This document shows, piece after piece, positions 27,922-38,012 of a stretch of DNA of 64,000 nt. A model generated the notes under the pieces. It was given only the letters and a program-made list of their open reading frames with translations. It searched no databases and had not been told where the DNA came from. The translations under genes were made by a program, and so were the position numbers. Numbering within the stretch: the stretch's first letter is position 1; every line of letters begins with the position of its first letter. Origin of the DNA: Enterococcus faecalis (lineage in GTDB: Bacteria > Bacillota > Bacilli > Lactobacillales > Enterococcaceae); assembly GCF_029024925.1 (NCBI RefSeq), contig NZ_CP118962.1:2534001-2598000 (forward strand), written 5' to 3'.

Positions 27922-29103
27922 ATGAAAAATAAATCGATCAATTACGAAGCCGTTTTAGCTCTTGTTGTAAAAATTTTTTTGGGAATGTTCCTGTATTGGA
28001 TCATGAATGGCTTTCGACATGTGTCTAACTTTTTTCCTTACAATGACGTAGTTACCAAAGTGAATCAGCAGGGATTTTACAAATTTATCTATTTTGTTAT
28101 GAACTTCACGGAAGGGGAATTTTACGGTGGACTTTTTACAACGCTTTTCTTACTAATCGGCGGTCTGATTGCTTGGCAACTTTATCGGAAAAATTCAAAA
28201 TGGCAGGGATTTGCAATTGCTGGTGGTTCTGGTGCTTGGCCTTGGGTACTTGCTTCTCAGCTACTTTCCCTCTTTTTAACTATTTATGTTTTTGATTTTA
28301 CACGCTTTTTTACAAAAGAAGTGTTGTGGTTACCAACGTTTATTGTGGTGGTCGGCACGCCGCCAGCTTTAACGCTCGTTTATGGTCCTGGCTGGAAAAA
28401 ATTAGGAACGATTTCTCTGTTGAGTGCGCTTTTCACCTTTCCGTTTGCCAATTGGCTGAATGCGCAATTGATGCCCCTTTTAAATGTACCTGGGACAGTT
28501 TCCAACGTTACCACAATGGCTTTTGTTGGCTGGATTGTTTCAGCCATCTGTCATCAACTTCCTTGGATGGTTCCTTCTGTTGCACCAATCGCTCAGAAGC
28601 GGCAAAAACAACCTAAAATTGAAAATACGCAAACCTTTCAATGGTCAATACGACGCACTTTTGCTGACTTCTCCGAAGCTTGGTTTTATGGAAATGAGTT
28701 AGTTGGAGGTTTGGTAATTCTAGGCGTTTTAACAGATTGGTTTGTCAATATTAATCATATTACAAATGGTTCTGGCTTGGTTCCTGACATTTTAATGGGA
28801 CAAATGATTGCTTCGGCTGTTGGTGTTTTTCTTTATCGAAAACATTTCGCTGAAGAAGGTTGGTATCCAACGTTTATGCCACTGGTCAGCATTGTTCCTG
28901 GTGTGATTTTAATGATGGGTGGTGGCTTTTGGCTTTCCCTGACCATCGCCGTTTTAGCAGGAATTAGTGCGGCCCCTGTCGGTAGCTATATTGCTAAACG
29001 ATTACCTCCGTTTGTTCCTGGTGCTGTCGGCTTTGTATCAGGAATGGCTGTTGTAACCATTTTATTGTCAGCCGTTTTGCATACATTTGATATTTTTGTA
29101 TAG
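27922..29103 (+). CDS. Uncharacterised polytopic membrane protein of the oxamate operon
   Basis: A 393-residue membrane protein with about ten hydrophobic helices, joined by a basic loop near residues 230-245 (IAQKRQKQPKIENTQ). I do not recognise the family. It starts 43 bases after allG with a modest GGAG, and is followed by the operon terminator. Position at the end of the OXTCase operon suggests a transporter for a pathway compound, for example export of oxamate or uptake of a ureide, but this is inference only. Repeated Gly/Pro-rich helices (VPGVILMMGGGFWLS, FVPGAVGFVSGMA) fit a secondary carrier or channel. Confidence 0.6.
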   Translation: MKNKSINYEAVLALVVKIFLGMFLYWIMNGFRHVSNFFPYNDVVTKVNQQGFYKFIYFVMNFTEGEFYGGLFTTLFLLIGGLIAWQLYRKNSKWQGFAIAGGSGAWPWVLASQLLSLFLTIYVFDFTRFFTKEVLWLPTFIVVVGTPPALTLVYGPGWKKLGTISLLSALFTFPFANWLNAQLMPLLNVPGTVSNVTTMAFVGWIVSAICHQLPWMVPSVAPIAQKRQKQPKIENTQTFQWSIRRTFADFSEAWFYGNELVGGLVILGVLTDWFVNINHITNGSGLVPDILMGQMIASAVGVFLYRKHFAEEGWYPTFMPLVSIVPGVILMMGGGFWLSLTIAVLAGISAAPVGSYIAKRLPPFVPGAVGFVSGMAVVTILLSAVLHTFDIFV

Positions 29104-29108
29104 TGGAT

Positions 29109-29140
29109 AAAAAGAAGCGAATGACGATTCGCTTCTTTTT
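29109..29140 (+). terminator. Terminator of the allH-allF-allG operon
   Basis: 14-bp perfect arms (29109-29122 and 29127-29140) with a 4-base loop and a T-run. Confidence 0.88.
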
Positions 29141-29176
29141 TTAATTGACCAATCCCCTTTTTATCCGTATTCTTAA

Positions 29177-30643
<1,467 letters not shown>

Positions 30644-30646
30644 AGG

Positions 30647-30670
30647 AACTAGCGAGGACATTCGCTAGTT
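30647..30670 (+). terminator. mafR terminator inside the ATPase 3' end
   Basis: 9-bp perfect arms (30647-30655 and 30662-30670) followed by a T-run on the plus strand. The sequence also encodes the last residues and stop of the opposing ATPase gene. Confidence 0.75.
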
Positions 30671-33201
30671 TTTTGGCTTTCTTTCGTCATGAATCGTTTG
30701 GTTATATATTTTTCCCCTTCAACAAGGAAAAACAGACTCACAACATGGACGAAAATCATTGCTAATTGAAGGCCATTTAAAGAAGTTGTGCCAATTAATT
30801 GCTGCGCTACTGGCCAGTAAACTACTAGCGCTTGCAGTAAAAAGAGGATTCCTAATGAAGCAAACAACACTTTATTTTGGAAAAAGCCTGTGCTTAACGA
30901 CGGATCAACCAACTTACGACAGTTGATCATATACGCTGCTTGCGCTAAGACGATACTTTGTAAGAGGAACGTTTGCTGTAAGGCTTGGCCCTCAAATTGT
31001 AACGCCATGAGGTAACCTGGCACCATAATGAGTACCGACACATAGACGATTCTAAAAATACTGTACTTTGTTAAAATGCCTTCGTTGACATCTCTTGGTG
31101 GTCGTTTCATGGTATCAGCACTCGCTTTTTCAAAACCTAATGCATAAGACAAAGTAATCGTAGTTACCATGTTTACCCATAATATCTGGACAGGTGTCAA
31201 CGGTAGAGGATGATTCATTAAAAGCGCCCAGACAACAATTAAACCTTGTGCTAAAGAGGTTGGCAAGAAGAAGGTAATCGTCTTTTTCAAGTTATCAAAA
31301 ATGCGGCGTCCTTCTTTCACGGCTTTAGCAATCGTATGGAAATTATCATCTGCCAAAACCATATCTGCGGCTTGTTTGGTTACTTCACTTCCTTTAATTC
31401 CCATGGCAATTCCGACATCGGCTTTCTTTAGTGCTGGCGCATCGTTCACGCCATCGCCGGTCATCCCGACAATTTCACCATTGTTTTGTAAAGCCGTGAC
31501 AATTCGTAATTTATGTTCTGGCGTCGTTCGTGCAAATACATCAACTTTTTGAACGTGCTGAGCTAATTCTTCATCTGACATAGCATCAATTTCTAATCCT
31601 TCAAGGACTTTTTTCGTATGCTTTAAACCAACTTGCTCGCCAATGGCTTGCGCTGTATCTTTATGGTCTCCGGTAATCATTTTGACGGAAATACCTGCTT
31701 CTTGAGATTCTTTGACGGCTTGAATGGCACTTTCTTTTGGCGGATCGATGATGCCTGCCAGTCCAGCAAACGTCAATCCTGACAATGTTTCATGTGTCAG
31801 TTCCTGTTGTGACGTAACTGTCTTATAAGCGAAACCTAATACCCGTTGTCCTTTTTGCGCTAATTGCGCAGCTTGTGCTTGCCAAGCACCTTTTTGATTA
31901 TCAGATAACGTAGAAAGTTGTAACAATACTTCTGGCGCACCTTTGACATAAATAATTGAACCTTCTGCTTGCGGATGGCGAGTGGCCATGTATTTATAAC
32001 TTGAACTAAACGGAATTTTCTTTTCTACAGGGCGTAAAGACAGTTGATCCTGATCGACATATTGTAGTAAAGCTAACTCGGTAGGATTCCCCTGCAAGTC
32101 GGCGATTTTTTGTTGGTCTTGTAATTTCAATTCTTGACAGTTGGCCATAATCTCTTTGACAATGGTCATTTCTTCAGTCACTACATCCATTACCGTCATT
32201 TCATTTTTAGTTAGCGTTCCTGTTTTGTCTGAACAGATAACTGTCATTGAGCCTAATGTTTCAACGGAAGGCATGCCTTTAATAATCGCATTTTCTCTAG
32301 CCATCTCATGAACACCCATCGATAAAATCATCGTTAACACAGCAGGTAAGCCTTCTGGAATCATTGCTACAATTAATGCAATCATCGCAGAAAATAAGAG
32401 GCTCCATTCCATGCCATGACGAAAAGTGGTAAAGAAAATTAGGAACAAGATCAAGACCATAATCCCTTGGAAAATTTGCTTGTTTAATTGGTGCATTTTC
32501 CGCACGAGCGGCGTTGTTTTTTGATCTACTGACTGCAACGCGTGATTAATTTTTCCAACTTCAGTGGAATCTCCTGTTTCTACTACAACACCTAAGGCCG
32601 AACCTGCTTGGACAAGTGTTCCTGAAAAAGCCAAATTCTTTTGATCGCCTGTTGGCAATTCCTCATTCAAGAAACCGGTAATTTTCTCCACGGCTTCTGA
32701 TTCGCCTGTCAAAATTGATTCTTCAATCATCAGATTATGAACATCAAATAAGCGCAAATCTGCTGGGACTACATCGCCAGCTTGTAACGTGACTACATCT
32801 CCCAGAACCAATGTTTCAGAAGAAACGGTTGTTTTTTGTCCATCAATTAGAACGACTGCCTCTTGGCCCATCATCTGTTTCAGGCCGTCTAATGATTCTT
32901 CTGCTTTACGCTCTTGCCAATAACCGACAAAGCCATTGACAAGTACCACTAGAAAAATGATACTTCCTTCGACCACTTCGCCTGTGGCAAATTTTAGAAT
33001 TGCGGCAGCGAGTAAGACCACCATTAGTAAATCTGTAAAATGTTTGGCTAGCTTTTGCCACGTTTTCAGTTGTTGTTTTTCTTCAATTTTATTTGGACCA
33101 TTCGTTTGTAAACGTTGCTGACGTTCTTCGCTAGAAAGACCCGTTTGCTTCGTCTTAGTCTGCTCGATTACTTTTGTTGAGGAAAGTTGATACCATTTCA
33201 T
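30649..33201 (-). CDS. Calcium-type P-type cation-transporting ATPase
   Basis: An 850-residue P2-type ATPase. Seen in order: cation ATPase N-terminal domain, actuator loop with TGES (around residue 173), M4 with IPEGLPAVLTM (about 277-287), phosphorylation site DKTGTLTKNE (about 323-332), KGAPEVLL in the nucleotide domain, and the hinge TGDGVNDAPALKKADVGIAMG. A C-terminal four- to six-helix cation ATPase domain completes it. Such pumps export Ca2+ (or Mn2+) from the cytoplasm. An extended -10 (TATAAT, 33238-33233) lies upstream without a good -35, which suits activator dependence. Adjacent mafR is the likely activator. Confidence 0.9.
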   Translation of the reverse strand: MKWYQLSSTKVIEQTKTKQTGLSSEERQQRLQTNGPNKIEEKQQLKTWQKLAKHFTDLLMVVLLAAAILKFATGEVVEGSIIFLVVLVNGFVGYWQERKAEESLDGLKQMMGQEAVVLIDGQKTTVSSETLVLGDVVTLQAGDVVPADLRLFDVHNLMIEESILTGESEAVEKITGFLNEELPTGDQKNLAFSGTLVQAGSALGVVVETGDSTEVGKINHALQSVDQKTTPLVRKMHQLNKQIFQGIMVLILFLIFFTTFRHGMEWSLLFSAMIALIVAMIPEGLPAVLTMILSMGVHEMARENAIIKGMPSVETLGSMTVICSDKTGTLTKNEMTVMDVVTEEMTIVKEIMANCQELKLQDQQKIADLQGNPTELALLQYVDQDQLSLRPVEKKIPFSSSYKYMATRHPQAEGSIIYVKGAPEVLLQLSTLSDNQKGAWQAQAAQLAQKGQRVLGFAYKTVTSQQELTHETLSGLTFAGLAGIIDPPKESAIQAVKESQEAGISVKMITGDHKDTAQAIGEQVGLKHTKKVLEGLEIDAMSDEELAQHVQKVDVFARTTPEHKLRIVTALQNNGEIVGMTGDGVNDAPALKKADVGIAMGIKGSEVTKQAADMVLADDNFHTIAKAVKEGRRIFDNLKKTITFFLPTSLAQGLIVVWALLMNHPLPLTPVQILWVNMVTTITLSYALGFEKASADTMKRPPRDVNEGILTKYSIFRIVYVSVLIMVPGYLMALQFEGQALQQTFLLQSIVLAQAAYMINCRKLVDPSLSTGFFQNKVLFASLGILFLLQALVVYWPVAQQLIGTTSLNGLQLAMIFVHVVSLFFLVEGEKYITKRFMTKESQKTSECPR

Positions 33202-33307
33202 TTCGTGTACCTCCTATTTACTTGATACCTTTATTATAGAGAGGATTTTCTTCACAAAATGGTCGATAATTTCAGTGGCCCCTGAAAAAAATGGGGCCGA
33301 GATTATT

Positions 33308-33351
33308 AAAGAAAGGAACAACCCGCATTTTAGCGGGTTGTTCCTTTCTTT
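33308..33351 (-). terminator. sstT terminator
   Basis: Perfect 19-bp arms (33308-33326 and 33333-33351) around a 6-base loop, with A/T runs on both sides. It lies directly next to the sstT stop codon. Confidence 0.88.
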
Positions 33352-34613
33352 TAAATATTTTCTTGTTCGACCACCAATTGACTTTTGCCAATTAACGCTT
33401 TGACATCAATAATTTCACCATTTTTACGTCGGTCTGCTAACTCAACTGAGGTGGTAAACAACAAGTCACTAGAAGAGTTCAACGCTGTTTCAATGGAATC
33501 TTGGACTACGCCGACGATAAAGCCAACGCCGACGACTTGCATGGCAATATCATTGGAAATGCCAAACAAACTACATGCAAGCGGAATTAACAACAAGGAA
33601 CCACCAGCAATTCCTGAAGCCCCACAAGCAGAAACAGCGGCGATGATACTCAACAATAATGCTAAATAGATTGGCACGGACATGCCTAATGTGTGGACTG
33701 TCGCCAATGTCATAATGGTAATCGTAATGGCTGCGCCGCCCATATTAATCGTTGCGCCTAGCGGAATAGAGACCGCATAAGATTCTTCATTTAAATCCAT
33801 TGCTTTCGCTAATTCCATATTAATGGGAATATTGGCCGCAGAACTGCGTGTAAAGAATGCGGGAATCGCACTTTCCTTTAATACAAAAAAGACTAACGGA
33901 TACGGATTTTGCCGAATATTCCAAAAAACAATCGCTGGATAAACGACTAAAGCAACCACGGCCATCGTACCAATTAACAATAATAGTAACTGACCATACT
34001 TGGCTAACCCTGCAATGCCTGTTGTTGCCACCGAATGAAACACCAAACCTAGAATTCCAATTGGCGCAATGCCGATAATCATTTGAACGACCGTGGTAAT
34101 CCCTGTTGAAAGATTGGCAATCACATCCTTGGTAGCGACCGAACTTTGACGTAACCCAATACCGATTAATGAGGACCAAAATAAAACAGATAAATAATTG
34201 CCTTCAATCATCGCTTGAATCGGATTTTGGACAACGCTTGTTAACACATTGCTTAAAACATCACTAAGTTGCGTTGGGGCTGCTTGCGCTTCCTGCGCCG
34301 CCTCCAAGACAATCTTAACGGGAAACAGATAGCTTGCCGTCACGGCAACAACAGCTGCCAAAAATGTCGCTAACAGATACACAACTAAAATTGATCCAAC
34401 ATATGTTTTCGCCCCAGCCTTTTGTTGGGCTAGCGACGCAATAATTAAGACAAAAACTAAAATCGGCGCAATTGCTTTTAAGGCGCCCACAAACAATTCA
34501 CCAAGAACGCTGATGAAGGTCCATTCTGGCACCAAGAAACCCAAGGTGGTTCCAATCACAATCCCTATCATGATTTTTTGAATTAACGATAATTTCCGAA
34601 TCGCTTTGACCAT
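33351..34613 (-). CDS. sstT: Serine/threonine:Na+ symporter SstT
   Basis: A 420-residue member of the dicarboxylate/amino acid:cation symporter family. The SstT-like features are the N-terminal KLSLIQKIMIGIVIGTTLGFLVPE, the re-entrant loop with FTRSSAANIPINMELAK (about residues 253-269) and the helix with GATINMGGAAITITIMTL (about 286-303), where sodium and substrate are bound in the family. It takes up serine and threonine with sodium. It has a single-gene transcription unit with AAGGAG upstream and a strong terminator. Glutamate transport is excluded by the SstT-like TRSSAANIP loop rather than the usual SSSAATLP. Confidence 0.9.
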   Translation of the reverse strand: MVKAIRKLSLIQKIMIGIVIGTTLGFLVPEWTFISVLGELFVGALKAIAPILVFVLIIASLAQQKAGAKTYVGSILVVYLLATFLAAVVAVTASYLFPVKIVLEAAQEAQAAPTQLSDVLSNVLTSVVQNPIQAMIEGNYLSVLFWSSLIGIGLRQSSVATKDVIANLSTGITTVVQMIIGIAPIGILGLVFHSVATTGIAGLAKYGQLLLLLIGTMAVVALVVYPAIVFWNIRQNPYPLVFFVLKESAIPAFFTRSSAANIPINMELAKAMDLNEESYAVSIPLGATINMGGAAITITIMTLATVHTLGMSVPIYLALLLSIIAAVSACGASGIAGGSLLLIPLACSLFGISNDIAMQVVGVGFIVGVVQDSIETALNSSSDLLFTTSVELADRRKNGEIIDVKALIGKSQLVVEQENI

Positions 34614-34682
34614 TCACTTCACGCTCCTTTAAAATAAAATACAGTTTGGGACATACTACCATAATTATTAAGATAAAAAAAG

Positions 34683-34720
34683 AGTGTTTCTCAAAAAACT
34701 TTCATTTTTCGAGAAACACT
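34683..34720 (-). terminator. Terminator after the K+ channel gene
   Basis: 10-bp perfect arms (34683-34692 and 34711-34720), extended inward by complementary A and T runs. T-rich sequence follows on the minus strand. Confidence 0.75.
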
Positions 34721-34741
34721 TGGTCAACTCATCAATTTCGT

Positions 34742-35125
34742 CTATTTTTCTGAAGACTTTTCCGCTGAATGTTCTTTGTTTTTATGGTGATGGTGGTGAT
34801 GACTTTGTTTAGAATACAAGTAGGATTTTGCTACGACCGAAATAAACATAGCCATAATCCCCAAGCCTACTGTAGCATAAACCATGGTGAAAATTTTTCC
34901 CAAGTCAGTAACTGGATGCACATCTCCATAACCAATCGTGGTTAACGTCATGAAACTTAAATATAACGAATCTAATGGCGACAATTTTTCCACTGTTGAA
35001 TAAAAAATGGTCCCACTCAACAACGTGGTTGCCAGTAAAAAGAACAAGGCACGAGTGTCTTCTTTTTTTAAGATACCTAAAAAAGATGAAAATAATTTTT
35101 TGACAGAAATAAGTAAAGATAGCAA
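34742..35125 (-). CDS. Small two-helix potassium channel protein
   Basis: A 127-residue 2-TM ion channel subunit. One helix (ALFFLLATTLLSGTIFYS, about residues 25-42), the pore helix and selectivity filter TTIGYGDVHP (about 62-71), and a second helix (IFTMVYATVGLGIMAMFISVVA) are all visible. Tetramers of such subunits conduct K+. No RCK/TrkA domain follows; the protein ends in a charged tail with six consecutive histidines (QSHHHHHHKNKEH), which is unusual and might bind metal or sense pH. It stands 100 bases downstream of truA, same strand. Confidence 0.85.
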   Translation of the reverse strand: MLSLLISVKKLFSSFLGILKKEDTRALFFLLATTLLSGTIFYSTVEKLSPLDSLYLSFMTLTTIGYGDVHPVTDLGKIFTMVYATVGLGIMAMFISVVAKSYLYSKQSHHHHHHKNKEHSAEKSSEK

Positions 35126-35227
35126 AAAAATGACCTCTTTCTATTGTTAATCTCTTCTTAACGTTAGCACTTTTTAGATGAAGTTCAACTTTTTAATTGG
35201 TGTGGTTAAAGAAAATTTATTTTTTTG

Positions 35228-35968
35228 TTATTTATAATACACTTCATCTAAAAACAATCCTTGTGCAGGAGCCGTTTCACCTGCGCCTTCTCGGACTTTT
35301 GTTGCGAATAATTCGTCAATTATCGCTAATTCTTTGGTGCCTGCACCAATTTCTAAAAGTGTCCCAACGAGGATGCGGACCATTTTATGCAAGAAACCAT
35401 TGCCCACAAAAGTGAACTGTAACATTTCGCCGTTTCTTTCAATCGTAATCTTTTCAATCGTTCGAGTAGTCGATTTTTTTGTTTTTTTCAATGCTGAAAA
35501 ACCAATAAAATCATGGGTCCCTATTAATTTTTGGCAAGCTTGTTCCATTTTTTCTTGATCCAACGCTTTGGGAAAGTGAAAACTATGATACCGTTCAAAG
35601 GCATTAGGAATTGGGCTATTCCAAACATAGTAGCTGTATTGTTTGCCTGTGGCGTTATACCGTGCATGAAAACGTTCAGGCATTTCTGTAACTTCTTTAA
35701 CAACAATATCGCCAGGTAAATATCGATTTAAAAAGGATAACATTTCAGTTGTTGTTAGTGAACTAGTCGTTTTAAAATTCGCTACTTGACCACGTGCATG
35801 TGTGCCGGCATCCGTTCTGCCTGAGCCAATAATTTCAATCGGTTCACCCGTCATTTGTGTTAAAATACTTTCAATTTTCCCTTGAATCGTTTTCTCTGAA
35901 TTACCTAGTCGTTGCCAACCTAAGTATCTTTTACCATCGTATTCAATGGTTAATTTTATGTTGCGCAT
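35228..35968 (-). CDS. truA: tRNA pseudouridine(38-40) synthase TruA
   Basis: A 246-residue TruA, which converts uridines 38-40 in the anticodon arm of many tRNAs to pseudouridine. The catalytic aspartate is in GSGRTDAGTHARGQVANF (about residues 48-65). The N-terminal KLTIEYDGKRYLGWQR and the later FVGNGFLHKMVRILVGTLLEIG are classic TruA blocks. Length is normal. In many Firmicutes truA follows ECF transporter genes; here it is alone, with a K+ channel gene downstream. Confidence 0.96.
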   Translation of the reverse strand: MRNIKLTIEYDGKRYLGWQRLGNSEKTIQGKIESILTQMTGEPIEIIGSGRTDAGTHARGQVANFKTTSSLTTTEMLSFLNRYLPGDIVVKEVTEMPERFHARYNATGKQYSYYVWNSPIPNAFERYHSFHFPKALDQEKMEQACQKLIGTHDFIGFSALKKTKKSTTRTIEKITIERNGEMLQFTFVGNGFLHKMVRILVGTLLEIGAGTKELAIIDELFATKVREGAGETAPAQGLFLDEVYYK

Positions 35969-36040
35969 GGGCGAAGCTCCTTCGTATTCTTTTTCTCTCT
36001 TATCATAGCAGAAATAAGTGGATTTTTCTTCTTTTCCAAG

Positions 36041-36080
36041 AATAAAACACCTCTTTTCTATAGAAAAGAGGTGTTTTATT
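36041..36080 (-). terminator. Terminator of the large membrane protein gene
   Basis: A perfect 40-bp palindrome with 20-bp arms (36041-36060, 36061-36080) and no spacer. It borders the stop codon at 36082-36080 and has T-rich flanks on the minus strand. Confidence 0.8.
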
Positions 36081-37861
36081 TAGTTTAATCCTGCAATTTT
36101 CAATTCTTCAACATTCGCTGCTTTAGCATTTTCAGTCACTACGGCTTTAAATGTCACTTGGTCGCCCTCTTTTAAGAATAGCGCCAGCGGACTGTTATTA
36201 GTTGTTACGCTAAAAATGGTTTTTTCATCTTCTAGTAAAAATGAAACTACCGTTTGCGCTTCCCCAGCTACTACTGAGACACGAGCTACTTTACCTTGCA
36301 TCGTTTTCAAGTTGGCTTTGTCTGTATTTTCATTGTTACTTCCTTTGGTTACTAACTCAATTCGATAAGCGTCTAATGCGCCTTGTGCCGTGTCTGCATC
36401 AATCACAATATCATTATCTACGGCGTTTATATAGACATATTTTTTGAAAATCCCTTTACTGTCCATTAACGAAACAATCCACGTTGGCACGCCATCAATG
36501 TTATAAAGGACTGGCATACTAGCTTTCCATTTCTTTTCTGGATAAATTTTTGAAGCGATAGAAATGGCGCCATCACTATCCATAATGCCGACTTTAGTAT
36601 CACGATAATACGTAACTTGACCTGTTCGGGCATTGATTAAGGAGTAACCTAAAGCGGAATCTTGGTCTTTTTCACTACTTGTAAAGTCCGTAAAATAAAG
36701 CAACTGGTTCCCTTCCTTGTTCATCATCGGCGTAATTTGTCCTGATGCATAAATACCATTTTCAGTTGGAATTTTGACATCTTTTTTGGCACCAAACATT
36801 GTCTGGTTCCACCAGCCTTGACTGTAACGACCAAAGAATTCATTTAAGCTATTCGCCGCTGAACTAGTAATCGGCGCATCAACGAAACTTGGGGCTTTTT
36901 GACTGTCATAAACGTTAACTTCTCCTGTTGTAGCATTCAATACTGCCGTTTTAAATTCATTATAGTGCATGCGACCAGAAACCCCATACTCTTTGTAAAG
37001 CGTTTGAATATAGTAAGGATTCCCTTGGTCGTCCAGCTCTAAATTGATTGTGCCAGTTGCTGCATAACCTGGATAAGCGGAATAAATTTTTCGTGCGGCA
37101 TCTTTGCCAAAGTAAGCTGAAGGAGTATAAACAATTGGTTTTTCTACAAATTCTGGCTGTGCGTTGATATCTGTCGCACTAATGATGAAATAGCCAGGTA
37201 CTTCCCCCAGTTTTAGCCATTTAAAGAAGCCATTAAATTCGACTGTTGCTACATAAACATACTCGCCATTGACAACTTGTGCCGTTATACCATCCAAAGT
37301 AAACATATTGGAATTGGGAATGACGGAAAATTTTTGTAACATTTTTCGTTTCGCCGTTTGTGGTGCAATCGCAATGGGTGTTTCTTTCGCCGAAGTTAAA
37401 ACTTCAGCTTTTTCTTCCGTTTTTAAAGGAATCGTTTGATAAATTTCATCAATAGAAGAGATTTTGGTAATACTACTGACAATAGTCAACAAAATCATTG
37501 CCAAAACGGCAACACCCAAAATTTTGCCAGACCAGTCTTTGTTAGCCGTTTTGTTGGTATTCTTTCCTACTTCTTTGCGGCCCTTTTGGATACCAAGAAC
37601 TTCGACTTTACTAGCTAAGCGTGTACTTAATAACACCCCACTAGCAATCACTGCGCCAATCAGATTAATCCATAACACGGTTGAAAGATTTTTACTTGGC
37701 AAAGTCACAAATAAAAAGATACCTAACAAGAGCAATTCCATCGCCATTAATAGAATGGTCCCCTTACTCTTTTTCCCTTTATTCGCTACAATTTTGGCGC
37801 CATTCGCAACTAAGATCCCGATACCAAAAAATAACGTTAACCCAATAAAATTAAAAAACAT
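36080..37861 (-). CDS. Large conserved membrane protein of unknown function
   Basis: A 593-residue protein. Two to three hydrophobic segments lie at the N-terminus (about residues 3-22, 36-55, 62-82), a basic linker follows, and another membrane segment is at about 114-130. The rest, about 430 residues, is hydrophilic and probably outside the cell. It contains repeated motifs of the type DAARKIYSAYPGYAATGTINLELDDQGNPYYIQTLY and GAISIASKIYPEKKWKASMPVLYNIDGVPTWIVSLMD, resembling PepSY-like repeats that bind or inhibit extracytoplasmic partners. The final 90 residues (KANLKTMQGKVARVSVVAGEAQTVVSFLLEDEKTIF) look like a small beta-barrel. I cannot name the family. It may be a cell-envelope sensor or assembly factor. 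Confidence 0.6.
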   Translation of the reverse strand: MFFNFIGLTLFFGIGILVANGAKIVANKGKKSKGTILLMAMELLLLGIFLFVTLPSKNLSTVLWINLIGAVIASGVLLSTRLASKVEVLGIQKGRKEVGKNTNKTANKDWSGKILGVAVLAMILLTIVSSITKISSIDEIYQTIPLKTEEKAEVLTSAKETPIAIAPQTAKRKMLQKFSVIPNSNMFTLDGITAQVVNGEYVYVATVEFNGFFKWLKLGEVPGYFIISATDINAQPEFVEKPIVYTPSAYFGKDAARKIYSAYPGYAATGTINLELDDQGNPYYIQTLYKEYGVSGRMHYNEFKTAVLNATTGEVNVYDSQKAPSFVDAPITSSAANSLNEFFGRYSQGWWNQTMFGAKKDVKIPTENGIYASGQITPMMNKEGNQLLYFTDFTSSEKDQDSALGYSLINARTGQVTYYRDTKVGIMDSDGAISIASKIYPEKKWKASMPVLYNIDGVPTWIVSLMDSKGIFKKYVYINAVDNDIVIDADTAQGALDAYRIELVTKGSNNENTDKANLKTMQGKVARVSVVAGEAQTVVSFLLEDEKTIFSVTTNNSPLALFLKEGDQVTFKAVVTENAKAANVEELKIAGLN

Positions 37862-37891
37862 TCACTTGCCCTCCTCATAGATAAGTAAAAA

Positions 37892-37920
37892 AAGTGCTCC
37901 CACGCATTGTAGAAGCACTT
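37892..37920 (-). terminator. Terminator of the sigma/anti-sigma operon
   Basis: 7-bp perfect arms (37892-37898 and 37914-37920) with a long loop, followed by seven T on the minus strand. Confidence 0.7.
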
Positions 37921-38012
37921 CCTGTGATCCATTCTATTATAACGTTTTCTATTTTTACTGACAATATCGTTGAAGCAAAATCAGTCGGAAGGCTTAGAGT
38001 TCTGAAAAACGT

